From Medicago truncatula (taxonomy: Eukaryota > Streptophyta > Magnoliopsida > Fabales > Fabaceae): a stretch of DNA of 64,000 bases. Shown here one piece after another: positions 22,627 to 32,919 of the stretch (the stretch's first letter is position 1; each line of letters starts with the position of its first letter). The notes under the pieces are model-generated. The model was not told the origin of the DNA and ran no database searches. It saw nothing but the letters and a program-made list of their open reading frames with translations. The position numbers and the translations under genes are program-made. Location of the stretch: contig NC_053045.1 in assembly GCF_003473485.1 (NCBI RefSeq), positions 4,986,501 to 5,050,500 of the forward strand. Reading direction: 5' to 3'.

Positions 22627-23888
22627 TGATAAGTCGTAATTTAGATGGTTTTTAAGTGTTTATTTTAATAGAATTCTGTTTGTTTAAAAAAAAAATTAGA
22701 ACTATTTTACTGCAAATTTGTTCGTTTTATTTTCAGAATCACAAATGATAGATGATCAAGTCTTTGAGCAAAAGAATGGATTAAGATGCATGATTGAAGC
22801 TTGTTTGAGAAGAAAGCTAAAAAGAGGAAATTTTGCGCGATCCCAACCTCCAAAATGTTGCTGATTTGGTGCACAATTATGTGCTGATTTGGTCCATATT
22901 TTTGTGCTGATTTGGTGCATATTTATGTGCTGATTTAGTGCAAATTTATGTTTGGATTTGGGCCGTTTTTATGACCATTTTAGTGCCTTATAATGTGGAA
23001 CTATTTCCTTTTCTAGAGGATGGCTTTTGCTATTTATATAGAGAGAGCAATCAGACTTCTAAATCATCTTTAAATCTTGGAATATTTGTGACAGTTGTTT
23101 TTCATTGAATCAAATTGATCAAAGCTTTATTTTCTTGTTCTTTAATTCCTTGTTCTTTACAATTCCGCACTTTTACATTCAGCAATCTACTTCCATGTCT
23201 TTCTATTCTGTCAATTTAATTTCTTCATCTACCATAACCATGAGTGAGTAGATCTCGTTATCTTGGGATTGTTGGTTGAGTCTAATGGCTTAATTCCTAT
23301 CAAACCAAGTCTAGAACCCTAATCTTATTTAAATCTATTTTCTAACAAGTATCAAACGAAGGACCGAAAAGTGAAGTTTAATAGTTGTTATTTCATCATC
23401 TCAAATATCAAACGAAGGATCAAAAGATGAAGTTTGATATTGGAACAAATGAAATTAGACAAGACGACACAAAACTTGATGGGAACACCCCAGATGAATA
23501 GTTTTGTGAAGTATTGAGTCAATAAGTTTCGCTCTTAAAGGGTTTCAATAACAATCAACCATGAGAATAGGCGTGATTGCTATTGAAACACACTCATGGA
23601 TTCTGAAAGGAACCATGAAATACATTAGAGAAACTTGTCTTTAGAAACGAATTTAATTTAAGAGGAAAATATAGGTTTGGATTGTGAGTAATTTGTCATT
23701 ACGATGAAGCAATAATCCCGAGACGCTTTTTATTATCTGAATTTTATATCAATCAATCTGTTTAATTTCTAAACTTTTAACCTTTCAGCTAATCATAATT
23801 AGAAAGGAAAACAATAATTACAAAAACCTCCTATGGAACGATATTTTACTACTTCGATAGAACCGTGCGCTTACGAATTTCGCTATCA
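22627..23888 (+). mobile_element. Solo LTR, gypsy (Athila/Tat-like) type
   Basis: Starts TGATAAGTCGTAATTTAGAT and ends GCGCTTACGAATTTCGCTATCA, giving TG...CA termini; the end resembles Athila/Calypso-type plant LTRs. Flanks TAGTG (22622-22626) and TGGTG (23889-23893) are a 4/5-matching 5-bp duplication. The paralogous unit (about 30690-30705) lacks the insertion. At 1262 bp with no gag-pol frame it is a solo LTR. The interior has a short tandem GTGCTGATTTGGTGCA repeat (about 22860-22945) and TATTTATATAGAG as a candidate LTR promoter. Confidence 0.72.
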
Positions 23889-23939
23889 TGGTGGTCAAAA
23901 TTTTCCCAATAACCATGGTTGTTACTTGCCACGAGGAGG

Positions 23940-24106
23940 AAAGAAGTCAAGAGAAAAATAGAGTAAACACCTCTCAATCCCAAAGAGGCTCTCTTGAGGG
24001 AGTCTTCCCTCTTCCACCGTTGTAGGATCCCATAGCTAGTGCCACTATTTGCTGGCTCCAAATTCATGTCTATATTTACTTGAGAATTATTACAAGAATT
24101 CAACAT
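23940..24106 (-). pseudogene. Unassigned duplicated coding-like fragment, copy A
   Basis: A minus-strand frame starting with an Met-Leu-Asn-Ser-Cys motif at 24106 runs through an SQVNIDMNLE...GTSYGILQ segment to GLRGVYSIFLL. The same sequence occurs at 30705-30860 with small indels that break the frame differently, so both copies are probably relics. I do not recognise the family. The Ser/Thr-rich start and a following hydrophobic stretch are all that can be seen. It lies in the spacer shared by the NCR copy 4 and copy 5 units. Confidence 0.3.
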
Positions 24107-24681
24107 CTCTATTTGGTAACATATGACACTCTTTTGAATTCTCCTGTTTGATATTTTATACTATAATAATGAATTGATTGCAAAAATGTAATTCAATGAT
24201 TTCCTTTGATATGATTTGTGAATAATATACAACTATTGTCAATCCTATTTTGAAAATGAAATAATTGCTAATGAATATTTATAAGTCAAACATATAATAA
24301 ATATATACATATTATAATATTTACGAATGAGAAAGATTTAAAGAATTAGAAGAGGGAGAAGGAGGAGGCTCAAAACAAAGACAATGTTTGTGAAGTGTGT
24401 TTCCTTTGTTTTTATTTTGAAACCAATATTATTCTTGTTGTTCTTAGAGTGTAAGTTAAGTAGTAAAAGTTTGATTTTGAAACCAATTCTAACTTTTTGG
24501 GTATAGCCAATCAAAAGGAAGAAAAAAAATAAAACAACAAAATACACATTTAGTATAGATGATTTAGGGACAAAAACTTTATTCTTTAAATAATCTTACA
24601 ATTAGAGACGAATGGAATACTTTCTATGCTTGTCAAGGAAGTTCAAAGGACAACATTATTTAAACTAAAGTGTGTGGGAAG

Positions 24682-24975
24682 TTGTAACACCCCAACATAA
24701 ATTGCATTCCTAAAACATTGAATTAGACAATTTTAACAAAAGTGATAGGAGAGACGTGGTGTGGTTCAATTTTATTAAGGAAAGGAAGAGGGAAATGAAT
24801 TTGATGCTTACCAAGTAGTTAATTCTTATTAGGTACTCCAAAAGTAAACCTACATGATGATTTCCATGAGATTGGAGTAAAAATTGCGAACTGGGAAATA
24901 GATAAATGATTACGGAGAAGTGATTTAGCAACTTTGATGAATTGGTGTTGATGTATTTTGAATGGTAATTTCAGG
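24682..24975. mobile_element. LTR fragment beginning TGTAACACCCC
   Basis: The NCR copy 4 flank departs here from the copy 5 flank. The foreign sequence begins TTGTAACACCCCAACATAAATTGC, the same start type as the solo LTR at 51599, and ends before the shared TTTCAGGCTTAAGAGCAAATAA. It replaces about 60 bp of the ancestral flank. Only part of an LTR appears to remain. The minus-strand frames at 24710-25046 are within it. Confidence 0.4.
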
Positions 24976-24995
24976 CTTAAGAGCAAATAAAATTG

Positions 24996-25289
24996 TTTTT
25001 TCCGTCTCATTTTAATAGTCGTTATAGAGTTGTGTGCGGTTATCAAAGAAATGTTCAGTTGAATTGATTTTAATGGAAAAATTAGTATAATTTACAAAAA
25101 TATATTAATTAATCGTAGTTAATCGAGTAGTTAAGTGAAGTGGAATTAAATAAATAATGTTATATTAATGAAAAAAAATGTAGCATTGATATTCTTTTTT
25201 GGTTACATTTGCATTGATATTTAAAAATCAAAATTATTTTGAGATTTAGAAAAATTCCTTAAGATACAATTAAAATGAGACGGAGGAAG
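24996..25289. mobile_element. Stowaway-like MITE in the NCR copy 4 downstream flank
   Basis: Bounded by TTTCCGTCTCATTTTAATAG and the inverted TTAAAATGAGACGGAGGAAG. The same element sits at the same place in the copy 5 unit (31536-32140), and its right end in copy 3 (20150), so it was present before these units were duplicated. Confidence 0.65.
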
Positions 25290-25504
25290 TAACTATTATA
25301 ATTACTATCAATGACGATTACATTTTAAACAAAATATTGGGAAACAAGAATTATTATTTTTTTAGAAGAAAAAGAAGAATTTATTGTTAATATATAGGTG
25401 GCTTTAAGAACCATTATAGTATAAGTATTCCATATGAGATTTTAATTCCATCCCTAGATAATATATAGGTTACATTATCAATCTCTTATCACAAAGTTTT
25501 GTTT

Positions 25505-25619
25505 TCAAATAGAAGCACGGCGACAACGACAAAAGGGATCAATACACACTGGAATAAGGGGATATGCACAACTACGAATTCTACAATCAAAATCTTCCTT
25601 ACACCTTTTCTGTGCTGCA

Positions 25620-25654
<35 letters not shown>

Positions 25655-25824
25655 GGAACAAATATTAAAGGAGATATTAAAGGGGATCAAATATTTTGTA
25701 TATAATAAGATAAACAAGAAAGTTCAAAAGGATACGGAAATAGCTTACCACTAACATCAGTTACAACAAGAAAAATGGAAATAAAGAGGATCAATAGATT
25801 AACATACTTAATAATTTTGACCAT
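25505..25824 (-). CDS. NCR peptide gene, array copy 4 (two exons)
   Basis: Exon 1 is 25824-25749 and exon 2 is 25614-25505 (stop TGA), with a 134-bp phase-1 GT-AG intron; 61 residues. The signal peptide is identical in its first 20 residues to that of copy 3 (MVKIIKYVNLLILFISIFLV). The mature part has six cysteines spaced C-x5-C-x4-C-x7-C-x4-C-x1-C and an RRASI tail; net charge about +4. Oddity: the intron carries a 29-nt T run (25622-25650 as A on the plus strand) just before the acceptor, and the frame stays open upstream of exon 2 to 25717. A retained intron would thus encode a different hydrophobic leader. The family role is inferred. Confidence 0.92.
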
Positions 25825-25860
25825 ATTTTTTCTAAGTCTATAGAAAGAAATTTATAATCA

Positions 25861-26145
25861 CTTTATATCGTAAAAGTTTTATGTTTTTTTTAGGAAATAA
25901 AAGTTCTATGTTTTGTTTCAATGATTTTTATTATTATTTTTTGTTTTTTTTGCACTTATTGGTTTTCAAGAAAACGTCTTAGATTTAAAATCATTATTAA
26001 ACCTATCATAGGTAATGAATTAGTCAAAATTACATCTAGCTCAATCGAAAAAGGACAACCTTCCATTATTTTATTTTATTTTATTTTTAATTTCTATCCT
26101 TTTATGATACGTAGGGGCAAACTATGAAATGCAACAAAAGTCCAA
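25861..26145 (-). promoter_or_regulatory. Conserved NCR upstream block, copy 4
   Basis: TATA-like CGATATAAAG at 25861-25870 (minus strand), closer to the ATG than in copies 3 and 5. Then TTGGTTTTCAAGAAAACGTC (about 25958), AATCGAAAAAGG with CCTTCCATTATTTTATTTTA (about 26044-26082), and TACGTAGGGGCAAACTATG (about 26108). A short local duplication around TATGTTTT (25880-25915) separates the core from the upstream part. Confidence 0.65.
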
Positions 26146-26219
26146 ATACAAATTATAAAACTAAAAAATTGTTGAATTGTACTTTTTTTTAACCTAGCAA
26201 AATATATTGGTACAAAATT

Positions 26220-27100
26220 GGATTTGTGCAATACCTTTGGAGTTTTGATGATAATAAATTATTGAAGAATAATTGGATATGTTAATATATATTCAAGTGT
26301 ATTGTACTATATAGATTAAAATCCATAGTATAAAATAAAGTTTTGATCTTGGAAGAATATATACAAGAGTATTTGCAAAATAGGGAAACTGAAGATATAC
26401 ATCATATTTTGAAGAACATCAGACTCTGAAGGCTACTAGACTATAAAGACCATCAGACTCTCTGAAAGACATAAGACTCTGAAGGACCCGGAATCCACGT
26501 CATACTTTGTCATATTTTAAAGTTGTCTCTATTAGATTCAGATAGTACAATTTGTATTCTCCTGATCATGTGAAAATACAAACAAAGAACTTCAAGGACA
26601 AAAGGAATGAACAAATAATTCCAGTTGCAATAAAAGAATTTCAAATGTCCCATATAAACATCCATCTCCGGAAATATTTCAACGTTCTTGATTGAAGTTT
26701 CTCGACGAATCATAATGTGACGATACCTCTCCAACGTCTCTCAAATCCTTGCCTATATAAGGAGCTTAAGACTTGAAGAAAAGCAACAAGTCTCTGCAGT
26801 TTTAACTGTGCCCTTACTCTATAAACATCAAAAGCACATATAACACTTAAGAATTTCTTACTAAGTACATATCTTAGAAATTCTATAGTCTTAAAGAGTT
26901 TGTTCTGTTCTGTAATTGTTTACACCTCTGATTATATATCAAGTGTTAGAAAACTCTTTTATTTGTAAACTCTTAAAAGTCTCTTGTGATTGAGCATTTG
27001 GAAATCTCTTTCTTGTGTGCTTGAGCATATGAAATCTCTTGGTTGTGTCCTTGAGCATTTGTAATCAGTAGTGATTATAATGAAAATCACTTAAAAATGT
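26220..27100 (+). mobile_element. Probable copia-type LTR, boundaries unresolved
   Basis: The sequence includes GGAGTTTTGATGATAATAAA, repeated GACTCTGAAGG motifs, CCTATATAAGGAGC as LTR promoter, and late GAGCATTTG repeats, the usual layout of legume copia LTRs. An internally deleted version of the same sequence sits at the equivalent position upstream of NCR copy 3 (about 20973-21185) but not upstream of copy 5. No gag-pol frame. The adjacent 27100-27640 is AT-rich with nothing identified. Confidence 0.5.
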
Positions 27101-27699
27101 TGTAATTTTAGAGTTTTATTTTATTTCAAAAGTTAATTAGAAACATGATTAACTTTACTAAACTATTATTTTGACCACATGTTGATATACTTAGTCAAAG
27201 TTGTAAATATGGGTTGGTACTAATACTTAAAATTAGCCTTATTTGAAGTTTTCTCTCCCTAGGGTTACATTTATTTGCTTGCTTTGACCAAGTGATAATT
27301 ACTTCCTAATTATAAGGAACCACCAAACTTGCTCACTATACAAAAACATATGGTTCTTTTATTTTCACATCAGAATAAACATACTTTTTACGGAGAACTG
27401 ATCACCTCTCCACATAAAATTAATTTCCTTTCTTAGAAAATCAACTTTAGGTTTCATGGGTGCATCATTCATGTGTTTATGAGATTCAAGTTGTTCTGTC
27501 ACCTGATATGATTCATACAAGCGAAGAACCTGTTGTATCTTGGGAGGATATACGCTTATGAGGTCCATGAATCCTTAAGACAGTGACTTCGTCACGCCTC
27601 AGATTATTTAATGGTTTACTGTTTTGCAGGTCATAGACGTTCATCGTCGATTTTGCTTAAACCACATACACCCTTAACTGGAGGAGTCATCATGAATGT

Positions 27700-30558
27700 T
27701 GTGCTCGCGATTTTCGGATGTCAAACCATTAATTGATTTGAATCGTCGATCTTTGAACTCTCGATTTTTATTCTTGGGAAGAGAAAAAATGAGTAAAAAC
27801 CCTTATCGAGACTTTGGATTCGGGGGTTGGTTACGCGAAGGGAAGGTACTAGCATCCTAAGCGTCTATGGTATTCCATAGGAACCTCTTGCCTAAATTAT
27901 CTTGTGCTAAGTTACTTGTTTATTTGAAAAAATTATTGCCTAATGTCTAAGTGAAAGAATGGAGGGAGGAGAAGTATGTTTTTGGTTATTTTTATTTGAT
28001 TTGGAAGGATAAAAATCCTATGCCTACATACCCTTAAAGAAAGGGATCAAAACCAATGTAGTTCACCTCAAAAATTTCTTTGGTGGGTTAGGTTGGTTTT
28101 AAGATTTTTTGAAAATGGTTTTAAGAAGAGAAAGAGGCCTCAAGGCATGAGATAAAAGAAATGAGTGAGGTTGATTGATTTTAAATTTTGGAAACGATTG
28201 AAGTTGAATTAAAATTGATTGAGAATTTGATTAAGAAAATAAAGAGAAAAATGTTGCTAAGAAAATGATTTTTTGAATTTTGACATATTTGATTTTTTTT
28301 GTGAAAAATGATTTTTTTTAAACTAACGGTAAAACTAACGTAACGTCGTAAAAAAATAACGGAAAGCGGTAAATAAAATGTGGTAGTGTCGGTGTATGTG
28401 TCGGTGCTTGTGTTACCTACATTATTACATCAATTCCTAAATACAACCCTAAGGCCTTTATGCCAAAATAAAATGCAAGAAATAAAATTACATCAATTCC
28501 CTATTTATACATACTAATCCAATGACAAGATAAAATGATGAGAAAATTAAATATGCATGCTATGATCTAAGACAAAAATTAAATGGTTAGTGATCACAAG
28601 AAATATTATGATGAATGAGACATAAGAAATAATAAGCAAGAAATAAAAATAATAAAAAAAAAAGACATTTAAGATCATCATATAAGAAATAATAAATAAT
28701 AAGTAAAAAAAAACAAATTAAAAGAAAAAAAAAAAATAGGATGGATTTTTAACAATGAGAAAAAAAAACATTTTTTTGGAATTTTTTCTAAAACATAAAA
28801 TGTCAAAAAAGAAATAAAAAAACAGCATTTAAAAAATAGAAACAATAACAAATGAAAATAATAAACAAATGGTTCAGCAGGATTAATTCTGGACCATTGG
28901 ATTAAATCAATGGTCCAAGTTCAAACCCCTGGATTCATCATAGCCATAGGATCTAAGATCCAACAGTTGGATAAAAAAGAACATGGAATACTGCAAGCAA
29001 GGAACACACATGTGATCTAAACAGAATCATCCTTGACCGTTAGATTAAAAATCAAACAGTCTAGATCTGAAGGTGTACTAAATGTCACCATGGATTGCAC
29101 ATACATGACCGTTAGATTAAAAAAGGAAAGGATCTAAAGGCTTAGAAAGAAAGAAGAAAGGAATCAAATGGACCGGTCCGGTTCAGATGAACCAGACCGG
29201 TCTGCACATGTTATAAAGCATAAGGACCGGTTTTTTTACTCATTCTTCTCCTTCCTCCCTCTCTCTAAAAAAACAATTGCTCTCCCTTCTCTCTAGAACC
29301 AAAAACCAGTGCCCCTTTTTCCTTCTCTTCTCCGGCGAGTGCAGTTTTCCGGCGCGGTGGCCGGTGGTGGCACCACCGCGCCGGAGTTCCAAAACTCCAC
29401 CAAATTCAAAAAAAATTTCAGTTTTAAATATCCTTTTTCTTGCTAAACCCAAATCCGGTCTCAGAATTTCCAAAACAAACTCGTACAAGTCTAGATCTAG
29501 GAACAAAGATTCAAAAAAAAAAGTGAGCAAAAAATACCTCTACTCTCTCTCTCCGGTTCGGTTTGGTTGCTCTCTCCCTTGTTCCGGTTCGGTTGCTCCG
29601 GTTCGTGCTTGCTTTCCCTCTGGTCCGATTCGTCTCTGTCTGTTTTGGTTCGGTTCTGATTTTCTAAACTTTGGTTTTGGATTGTGTTTGTGGTGCTTGG
29701 ATTATGTGATGTTTATGTTGATTTCTGGAAAAAATTAGGAGGATGAAAGCTCATGCATATTCATGAATGTTGTTGGTGATATTCATATTTGTTCTTATGA
29801 TTTTTGTGTTTGATCTGGTAAAGAGGAGAGAGAGAAGGAAATTGTGTTTGTGACTTGATTGGAAAAAATGTGTGGTTGCTGATTTTTCTGTGAACAGTGA
29901 TCTCTCTGGCCCATTTCCCAATGATTGACAGGGTTTTTATAGTGACAAACTAGGGTTGGCTCTGGTACAAACAAATGACCAAAATGCCCCTGCAGCTGAG
30001 ACTTGGAGAAAAAGATTTGACCAAAAAGATAAATAGATAAATAAAAAAACAAAATGAATAAAATAAATAAGAAAATAATAAAAAAATAAAAGAAAAGAAA
30101 AGAAAGAAAGAGGTCACGTGAGTGACTTCTTTTTGTTTTTTTTCTAAAAAAAAAAAAATAAAAAAGAATAAATAATAATAAACAAACTAGTCTAAAAAGA
30201 AAATAAAAAAGTCCCTTCGGAATCTGACATGAGGTACTTCAAAGTATCCTCCCTGCCGAAATTTCGATTGAAAAGATTAATAAAAAAAACGCCTTTTAAA
30301 ATGCGATTAGCCATTTTAAAATGACTTGTCTGTTATGACTAAAAGGATTATAAAATGCGTTTATAAAAATGCAAATGGAGTGATTTTAAATGTTGTAAAA
30401 AATGCAAGCGAGGACTTAAATGCAAGATGAAAGTTTTTAAATGATTAATGACGAAAAACACGAGTTTTAAAAGGTAAAAAAACGAATAAAAGAGAATCTG
30501 AACTATTAAAAAATGTGGACAAAAAAGATTTCAAATGGTCCAAATTTGGGGTATGACA
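27700..30558 (+). mobile_element. Ogre/Tat-like solo LTR with perfect 5-bp TSD
   Basis: Termini are TGTGCTCGCG and GGGGTATGACA, and the flanks are AATGT at 27695-27699 and 30559-30563. The paralogous unit (about 22485-22497) lacks it, which confirms the boundaries. The length (2859 bp) and a segment reading GGTTACGCGAAGGGAAGGTA..TAGCATCCTA are typical of Ogre/Tat long LTRs. A CG-rich island near 29330-29395 (CCGGCGCGGTGGCC) follows a probable LTR transcription start. The frames at 29240-29738 lie in the LTR and are not host genes; no gag or pol is present. Confidence 0.78.
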
Positions 30559-30563
30559 AATGT

Positions 30564-31535
30564 CAATTTTTTTTCAAAGAGAAGCTATAATTATTATCAT
30601 CTAAAAAATGCTAACATTGTAGCCATAAGTGCCGTAACAATGTTTTATTTCTCAAAATTGTGTTTAATTACCACAATACTTTTACCTGTACTCTTGATAG
30701 TGGAAGGAAGTCAAAGAGAAAAATAGAGTAACACCTCTCAATTCCAAAGAGGCTCTCTTGAGGGAGTCTTCTTTCTTGTAGGATCCCGTAGCTAGTGCCA
30801 CTAGTTATCAGCTCCAAATTCATGTCTATATTTACCTGAGAATTATTACAAGAATTCAACATCTCTATTTGGTAATGAATTGACTGTAAGAATGTAGTTC
30901 CTAGATTTCCATTCATATGTTTTGTGAATAATATACAATTATTGTCAATCCTATTTTAGAAATTAAATAATTACTAGTGAATATAATTCCTAGTTAATGA
31001 ATTTATAATGAATATTTTCAAGTCAAACATACAATAAATATATACATATTCTAATATTGACGAATGGGAAAAATTTAAAGAAGTAGAAGAAGGAGGAGGC
31101 TCAAAACAAGACAATGTCTCTGGAGTGTGTTTCCTTTGTTTTTGAAACTAATATTAAGGTTGTTGTTCTTAGAGTGTAAGTTTAGTAGTAAAATTAAAGT
31201 TTGATTTTGAAACCATTTCTAACTTTGTGTATAGCCAATGAAAGAGCGTGTGAAAGAAATATTACGTTAAGGAGAAAAAGGAAGGAAAAAAAAAAGAATA
31301 AAACAACAAAATACACATTTATATAGATGATATTATATTTAGGGACAAACACTTTATTTTGTAAATGATATTGTAATTAGAGAGGAAGGGAATACGTTCT
31401 ATGCTTGCCAAGAAAGTTTAAAGGACAAATTATTTAAATTAAAGTGTGCGAATGGTCATAAACGTAATAACATTATAAAATAAAAATTGTTATGACATGC
31501 AAATTAAATTTTAGGCTTAAGAGCAAATAAAATTC
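30564..31535. repeat. Duplicated NCR spacer, matching 22500-24680
   Basis: This non-coding stretch aligns with the copy 4 unit once the Athila-like solo LTR is removed. It includes the duplicated relic at 30705-30880, the AAGTCAAACATAYAATAAATATATACATATT block, a GAGGAGGCTCAAAACAA block, and the AAGGACAAATTATTTAAATTAAAGTGTG motif common to all NCR 3' flanks. Confidence 0.75.
30705..30880 (-). pseudogene. Unassigned duplicated coding-like fragment, copy B
   Basis: Counterpart of 23940-24106, with the same SQVNIDMNLE..SGTSYGILQ segment, followed by indels that change the downstream frame. About 45 bp present beside copy A (between the solo LTR and the shared GGAAAGAAGTCAA) are missing here. No family recognised. 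Confidence 0.3.
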
Positions 31536-32140
31536 CTCCCTCCGTCTCATTTTAATGGTCGTTTTAGAGTTGTGTGCGATTATTAAGGAAATTTTAGTTG
31601 AGTTTATTTCAATGGTAATATTTACCACTTATAGTTCTTAACGAGTGCCCCCGGGAACACTGGTTACATTTTTCTAATGTAATTTATTAAGACATCATTA
31701 TTAATTGTAGTTAATGAAGTAGTTAAATAGAATGATATTAAATAACAGAGCAATGCTATATATCAAGAAAGATTTTATCAAGAAAATTCCAAGAATGACA
31801 TGGCAGAATAACCACCCTTAGATTTTATCAAGAAATAGTCCTGAAATTAATGTTAACCAATAAAATCTCAGTCTGGTCGGAAATCATGGGGTGGTGGGTG
31901 TTATGTATTTTCTTTTTTATGAAAGATTAATAAATGAGACTGAAATCTAAAGGTGGTTATTGTGCCATGTCATTCTTAAATTTTTCTTATAAAATTATTC
32001 TTGATATCTAGCATTTTCCTTAAATAAATAAGAGTATATTGACAAAAAAAAAAAAAATATCACATTGATATTATAAAATGAAAATTATTTTAAAACATAG
32101 AAAAATTGCTAAAGATACAATTAAAATGAGACGGAGGAAG
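31536..32140. mobile_element. Stowaway-like MITE in the NCR copy 5 flank, split by a nested element
   Basis: Left end CTCCCTCCGTCTCATTTTAA and right end TTAAAATGAGACGGAGGAAG. It is orthologous in position to 24996-25289. A 274-bp hAT-like element is nested at 31746-32019. Confidence 0.72.
31746..32019. mobile_element. hAT-like MITE nested in the Stowaway-like MITE
   Basis: Inverted ends: CAGAGCAATGCTATATATCAAG on the left, and GGAAAATGCTAGATATCAAG read inward from the right. Inverted similarity continues for about 80 bp (AGAATGACATGGCA on both sides). Direct repeats TTAAATAA lie at 31738-31745 and 32020-32027. The copy 4 unit reads through this point (AATTAAATAAATAATG), so it is an empty site. 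Confidence 0.78.
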
Positions 32141-32303
32141 TAATTATTATAATTACTATGATCAACAATTACATGTCAACAAAAATATTGGGAAAGAAGA
32201 ATTTATTATTAATATATTAGTGGCTTTAAGGACCATTGTATAAATATTTAATTTCATATGAGATTTAAACTCCGTCCCCTGCAGTTACATTGTCAATCTC
32301 TTA

Positions 32304-32598
32304 TCACAAATTTGGAGGACGGCGACAGCGACAATGTTTAACATCACACAGTGGAATAGTAGGATAAACACAATATCGCATTCTGCAATCAAAATCCTCC
32401 TTGCACGTTCTCTCAGCTGTAATAAAAATAAAAATAAAACCAAGAAACAAATATTAAAGGGGATGAAATATTTTGTATATAAGATGAACAAGAAAGTTCA
32501 AAAGGATAAAGAAATGGCTTACCATTGACGTCAACTACAACAAGAAACATGAAAATAAAGAGGATCGATAAATTAACAAACTTAATAATTTTGCCCAT
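32304..32598 (-). CDS. NCR peptide gene, array copy 5 (two exons)
   Basis: Exon 1 is 32598-32523 and exon 2 is 32416-32304 (stop TGA), with a 106-bp phase-1 GT-AG intron; 62 residues. The signal peptide starts MGKIIKFVNLSILFIFMFLV and ends VDV. The mature part has six cysteines with the array's spacing C-x5-C-x4-C-x7-C-x4-C-x1-C and an RRPPNL tail. It is the least basic copy (about +3), because a DVKH segment and N-terminal AER replace basic positions. It is the most upstream member of the minus-strand array; spacing from copy 4 is inflated by the 2.9 kb LTR. NCR role inferred from the family. Confidence 0.93.
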
Positions 32599-32641
32599 AT
32601 TTTTTCTAGTAAGTTTTGCAATAGAAAGAAATTTATTGATC

Positions 32642-32915
32642 ACTTTATATTGTAAAAGTTTATGTTTTGTTTCTTCTTCTCAATGTTTTTTATTGTTTTT
32701 TTCTTCCACTTATTGGTTTTCAAGAAAACGTCTTAGAATTAAAATCATTAATCAATTAGTCACAATTACATCTAACTCAATCGCAAGGGCAACATTCCAT
32801 TAATTTTATTTTGGAGCAAATCCATTATTATATTTTATTTTTAATTTCTATCCTTTTATGATAGATAGGGGCAAACTATGAAATGCAACAAAAATGCAAA
32901 TACAAAATTATAAAA
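32642..32915 (-). promoter_or_regulatory. Conserved NCR upstream block, copy 5
   Basis: TATA-like CAATATAAAGTG (32642-32653, minus strand). Then TTGGTTTTCAAGAAAACGTC (about 32713), ACATCTAACTCAATCGCAAGGGCAA (about 32768) and GATAGATAGGGGCAAACTATG (about 32861). Compared with copies 3 and 4 it lacks about 15 bp between GAATTAAAATCATTA and ATCAATTAGTCA, and has about 25 bp extra (TTTTGGAGCAAATCCATT region). Confidence 0.65.
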
Positions 32916-32919
32916 CACA

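Noticed and set aside
25505..25717. Single-exon 70-codon frame as the NCR copy 4 gene
   Set aside because: It reads through the intron. The conserved signal-peptide exon at 25824-25749 and GT-AG sites give the standard NCR structure. The read-through is kept only as a speculative alternative.
29240..29738. Open frames of 96 and 153 codons on opposite strands
   Set aside because: They lie in the CG-rich part of the Ogre/Tat-like solo LTR (exact TSD, empty site in the paralog) and show no protein domain.
32285..32643. Minus-strand frames of 68 and 76 codons taken as separate genes
   Set aside because: They are exon 1 of NCR copy 5 extended into the intron, and an out-of-frame reading over exon 2.
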